Below are positions 5,321 through 5,785 of a stretch of DNA of 5,785 bases, one piece after another. The notes beneath the pieces were generated by a model. The model made no database searches and had not been told where the DNA came from. It saw only the letters and a program-made list of their open reading frames with translations. The stretch lies in NCBI GenBank assembly GCA_026193735.1, contig JAPHUJ010000146.1, positions 1-5,785 on the forward strand, written 5' to 3'. The first letter of the stretch is position 1; each line of letters begins with the position of its first letter. This stretch comes from Sulfurovum sp. (GTDB lineage Bacteria; Campylobacterota; Campylobacteria; Campylobacterales; Sulfurovaceae). A program made the translations under genes and the position numbers.

Positions 5321-5785
5321 TTAAAATCCAATCATACGACTGAAGTCATGAACTTTGATAAAAAGTTTTGTGCTAATGGGGCCGCCTTTAACGTCCACTC
5401 TACCTGTGAACATATTAAGTGTGATCTCATCGCCGGATATATGACGATTAATGAAAAAATCACTATCTACAGCAGCTCTACCTTTCAACACATAAAGTGA
5501 TGACAACATATTGTATATCACTTTATTTGCATGTCCTGTAAAAGAATGTTTTTCATTTTTAAATTCAAAGGTAACTAACCCTATAGCTTCATATCGTTCT
5601 GTATCATTGTTTTCATCAAGATAGACGATAACTCTTTCTGCATGTAACCAACTATCATTTATTTGAATTTTGGCATTACCTATAAAGTGTATTTCTTGAT
5701 CTCCTGCCTCCAGAGATGAAGAGGTAACTTCCAGCCTCTCTGCAAAAAGAGCCTGAGTAAGTATGAGAAAAAGTATTATTTTTAA
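5321..5785 (-). CDS. lptA: LptA (OstA-like) periplasmic lipopolysaccharide transport protein, start cut by window edge
   Basis: The frame is open from the window edge to TAA 5323-5321, 154 visible residues. A signal peptide is almost complete (KIILFLILTQALFA, cleavage before ERLEVTSSS), so only one or a few N-terminal codons are missing. The body has the beta-jellyroll pattern of LptA: GDQEIHFIGNAKIQ, LHAERVIVYLDEN, EAIGLVTFEF, FTGHANKVIYN, SSLYVLKGRAAV, RHISGDEITLNMFTGRVDV. In this family the protein links LptC in the inner membrane to LptD in the outer membrane and shields lipid A during transfer. An internal GTG at 5521 is not the start, because the frame and domain run on upstream. yjdF follows with no gap. 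In Campylobacterota lptA commonly sits among envelope genes. Confidence 0.85.
   Translation of the reverse strand, partial: LKIILFLILTQALFAERLEVTSSSLEAGDQEIHFIGNAKIQINDSWLHAERVIVYLDENNDTERYEAIGLVTFEFKNEKHSFTGHANKVIYNMLSSLYVLKGRAAVDSDFFINRHISGDEITLNMFTGRVDVKGGPISTKLFIKVHDFSRMIGF

Noticed and set aside
5321..5521. Separate 66-residue gene starting at GTG 5521
   Set aside because: The frame continues upstream to the window edge with LptA body and signal peptide; it is the C-terminal part of lptA.

Overview
The window reads as chromosomal DNA from a free-living Campylobacterota species (Sulfurimonas/Sulfurovum type). It is AT-rich, has compact lysine- and isoleucine-rich proteins, and carries an Aer-like PAS fused to GGDEF-EAL and an lptA gene followed by a DUF2238 membrane gene. 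The lineage is inferred from protein character only; no rRNA or tRNA is present to confirm it.

Layout, left to right. Positions 1-321 (+) hold the C-terminal part of a probable SAM-dependent methyltransferase. Positions 372-953 (+) encode a secreted Tll0287-like (DUF3365) protein with one c-type heme motif, CLKCH. After about 230 bp of very AT-rich DNA comes a two-gene operon with a 4-bp ATGA overlap. It consists of an H-NOX heme sensor (1181-1744) and a coiled coil-PAS-GGDEF-EAL protein (1741-3549). The EAL site looks intact and the GGDEF motif is degenerate (PADEF). The H-NOX lacks the residues that stabilise bound O2 in the Thermoanaerobacter prototype, so the pair is best read as a nitric oxide sensor controlling cyclic-di-GMP breakdown.

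Positions 3550-4660 are an accessory-looking stretch of tiny genes. It holds a decayed copy of a single-span membrane microprotein (3579-3709, +), a secreted Gly/Lys/Gln-rich repeat protein (4150-3782, -), an intact 40-residue relative of the decayed copy (4324-4446, +) and a 53-residue zinc-ribbon plus membrane-anchor protein (4498-4659, +). The two paralogs flank the inverted Gly-rich gene. The divergent intergenic region (4151-4323) carries two pairs of 11-bp-period direct repeats with a TGTGA-type half-site, one pair in front of each promoter, which suggests a shared OmpR-family-like regulator.

Positions 5785-4703 (-) are lptA (N-terminus cut by the window edge) followed directly (TAA then ATG) by yjdF, a DUF2238 membrane protein. 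This is an envelope-biogenesis operon unrelated to the sensor genes.

The most notable items are the H-NOX/PAS/EAL signalling pair beside a periplasmic heme c protein, and the uncharacterised microprotein cluster with its decayed duplicate and repeat-bearing divergent promoter. No CRISPR array, insertion sequence, RNA gene or strong intrinsic terminator was seen.
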